Source: Hymenobacter caeli
Lineage (GTDB): Bacteria > Bacteroidota > Bacteroidia > Cytophagales > Hymenobacteraceae
NCBI RefSeq assembly: GCF_013294115.1
Contig: NZ_JABSNP010000013.1
Coordinates: forward strand, 84,707 to 148,706
Reading direction: 5' to 3'
DNA length: 64,000 bases
Shown here in pieces: positions 63,828 through 64,000 of this stretch. Position numbers and translations under genes: made by a program. Below the pieces are notes generated by a model that searched no databases, was not told the DNA's origin, and saw only the letters and a program-made list of their open reading frames with translations. Position 1 is the stretch's first letter. Each line of letters begins with the position of its first letter.

Positions 63828-63985
63828 CATTGAAAGACACTATTCAATCAGTAGCATTCAGGTTTTTTACACCCAACGTATGCTCCACCAACAGCAGCCG
63901 CGAAACTATAAGCTTCCCCTAAAAGTGAGCCAGTCAAAAATAGAGAGAAGTAGTAACTTTTCACTTCTTCTATTTTTAACTATTC

Positions 63986-64000
63986 ATGAAAAAAAGCCGC
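63986..64000 (+). CDS. Possible start of the next gene (five codons)
   Basis: ATG at 63986 followed by codons for Lys-Lys-Ser-Arg runs into the window edge. The preceding 100 bp are AT-rich as in other leaders here. Too short to identify. Confidence 0.35.

Noticed and set aside
63590..63922. 110-codon frame across the purA end
   Set aside because: It overlaps purA out of frame and crosses the terminator.
1..64000. CRISPR array, IS element or prophage
   Set aside because: No regularly spaced identical repeats with unique spacers, no transposase or phage structural gene seen; the inverted repeats found are non-coding and dispersed.

Overview
The window looks like chromosome from a GC-rich member of the Bacteroidota, most likely Hymenobacter or a close relative in the Cytophagales. 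The evidence is a SusC/SusD pair, three proteins with type IX secretion (T9SS) sorting or gliding domains, a PorP/SprF protein, Bacteroidota-type promoters (TAnnTTTG at -7, clearest as TTTG-N20-TACCTTTG before tRNA-Leu), lipoprotein signals, and heavy use of GGG-GCC codon pairs. The genus is an inference from style, not from a database match. I see no transposase, phage gene, rRNA or CRISPR array.

Layout. 1-5.8 kb: envelope and stress proteins, with two DUF885 metallopeptidase-like lipoproteins (one cut by the window edge), an M48 protease, a response-regulator relic, DinB and a TlpA-like thioredoxin protein. 6.0-10.2 kb: a tight kaiC-kaiB-kaiB-histidine kinase operon, the most notable gene system here. 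10.7-18.1 kb: a large glycine-rich T9SS adhesin and a GH3/beta-lactamase fusion. 18.2-26.3 kb: mixed genes (acyl-CoA ligase, Rpn nuclease, two paralogous secreted proteins, proC, DUF2059, an acyltransferase-like membrane protein). 26.6-34.7 kb: susC, susD and a third surface lipoprotein, facing a GHL10 glycoside hydrolase. 34.7-45.1 kb: a rhomboid protease and its partner, a PA14 T9SS protein, PorP/SprF and a 1627-residue T9SS type B repeat protein. 45.4-49.1 kb: VIT-family transporter, quinone oxidoreductase, FAD protein. 49.4-64 kb: housekeeping genes: rfaD, queD, lpxB, clpX, a prolyl oligopeptidase, clpP, tig, tRNA-Leu, rel, CHY zinc finger, fur-type regulator, STAS protein and purA.

Functional themes. 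The SusCD set imports a polymer breakdown product, and GHL10 may act on the same substrate. The T9SS proteins are exported surface adhesins. The Kai operon couples a double-domain KaiC ATPase and two fold-switch KaiB proteins to a PAS histidine kinase, without KaiA in view. tig, clpP and clpX form the folding/proteolysis group but are split by an oppositely oriented peptidase gene.

The non-coding layer is unusually rich. A 147-bp palindromic element occurs twice (21835-21981 and 52153-52299). A second long-hairpin family occurs twice (29801-29924 between susC and susD, and 49230-49361). AT-rich inverted word repeats flank or enter genes (inside the GH3 fusion, before lpxB, and over the end of lpxB). 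Several strong hairpin terminators separate convergent genes.
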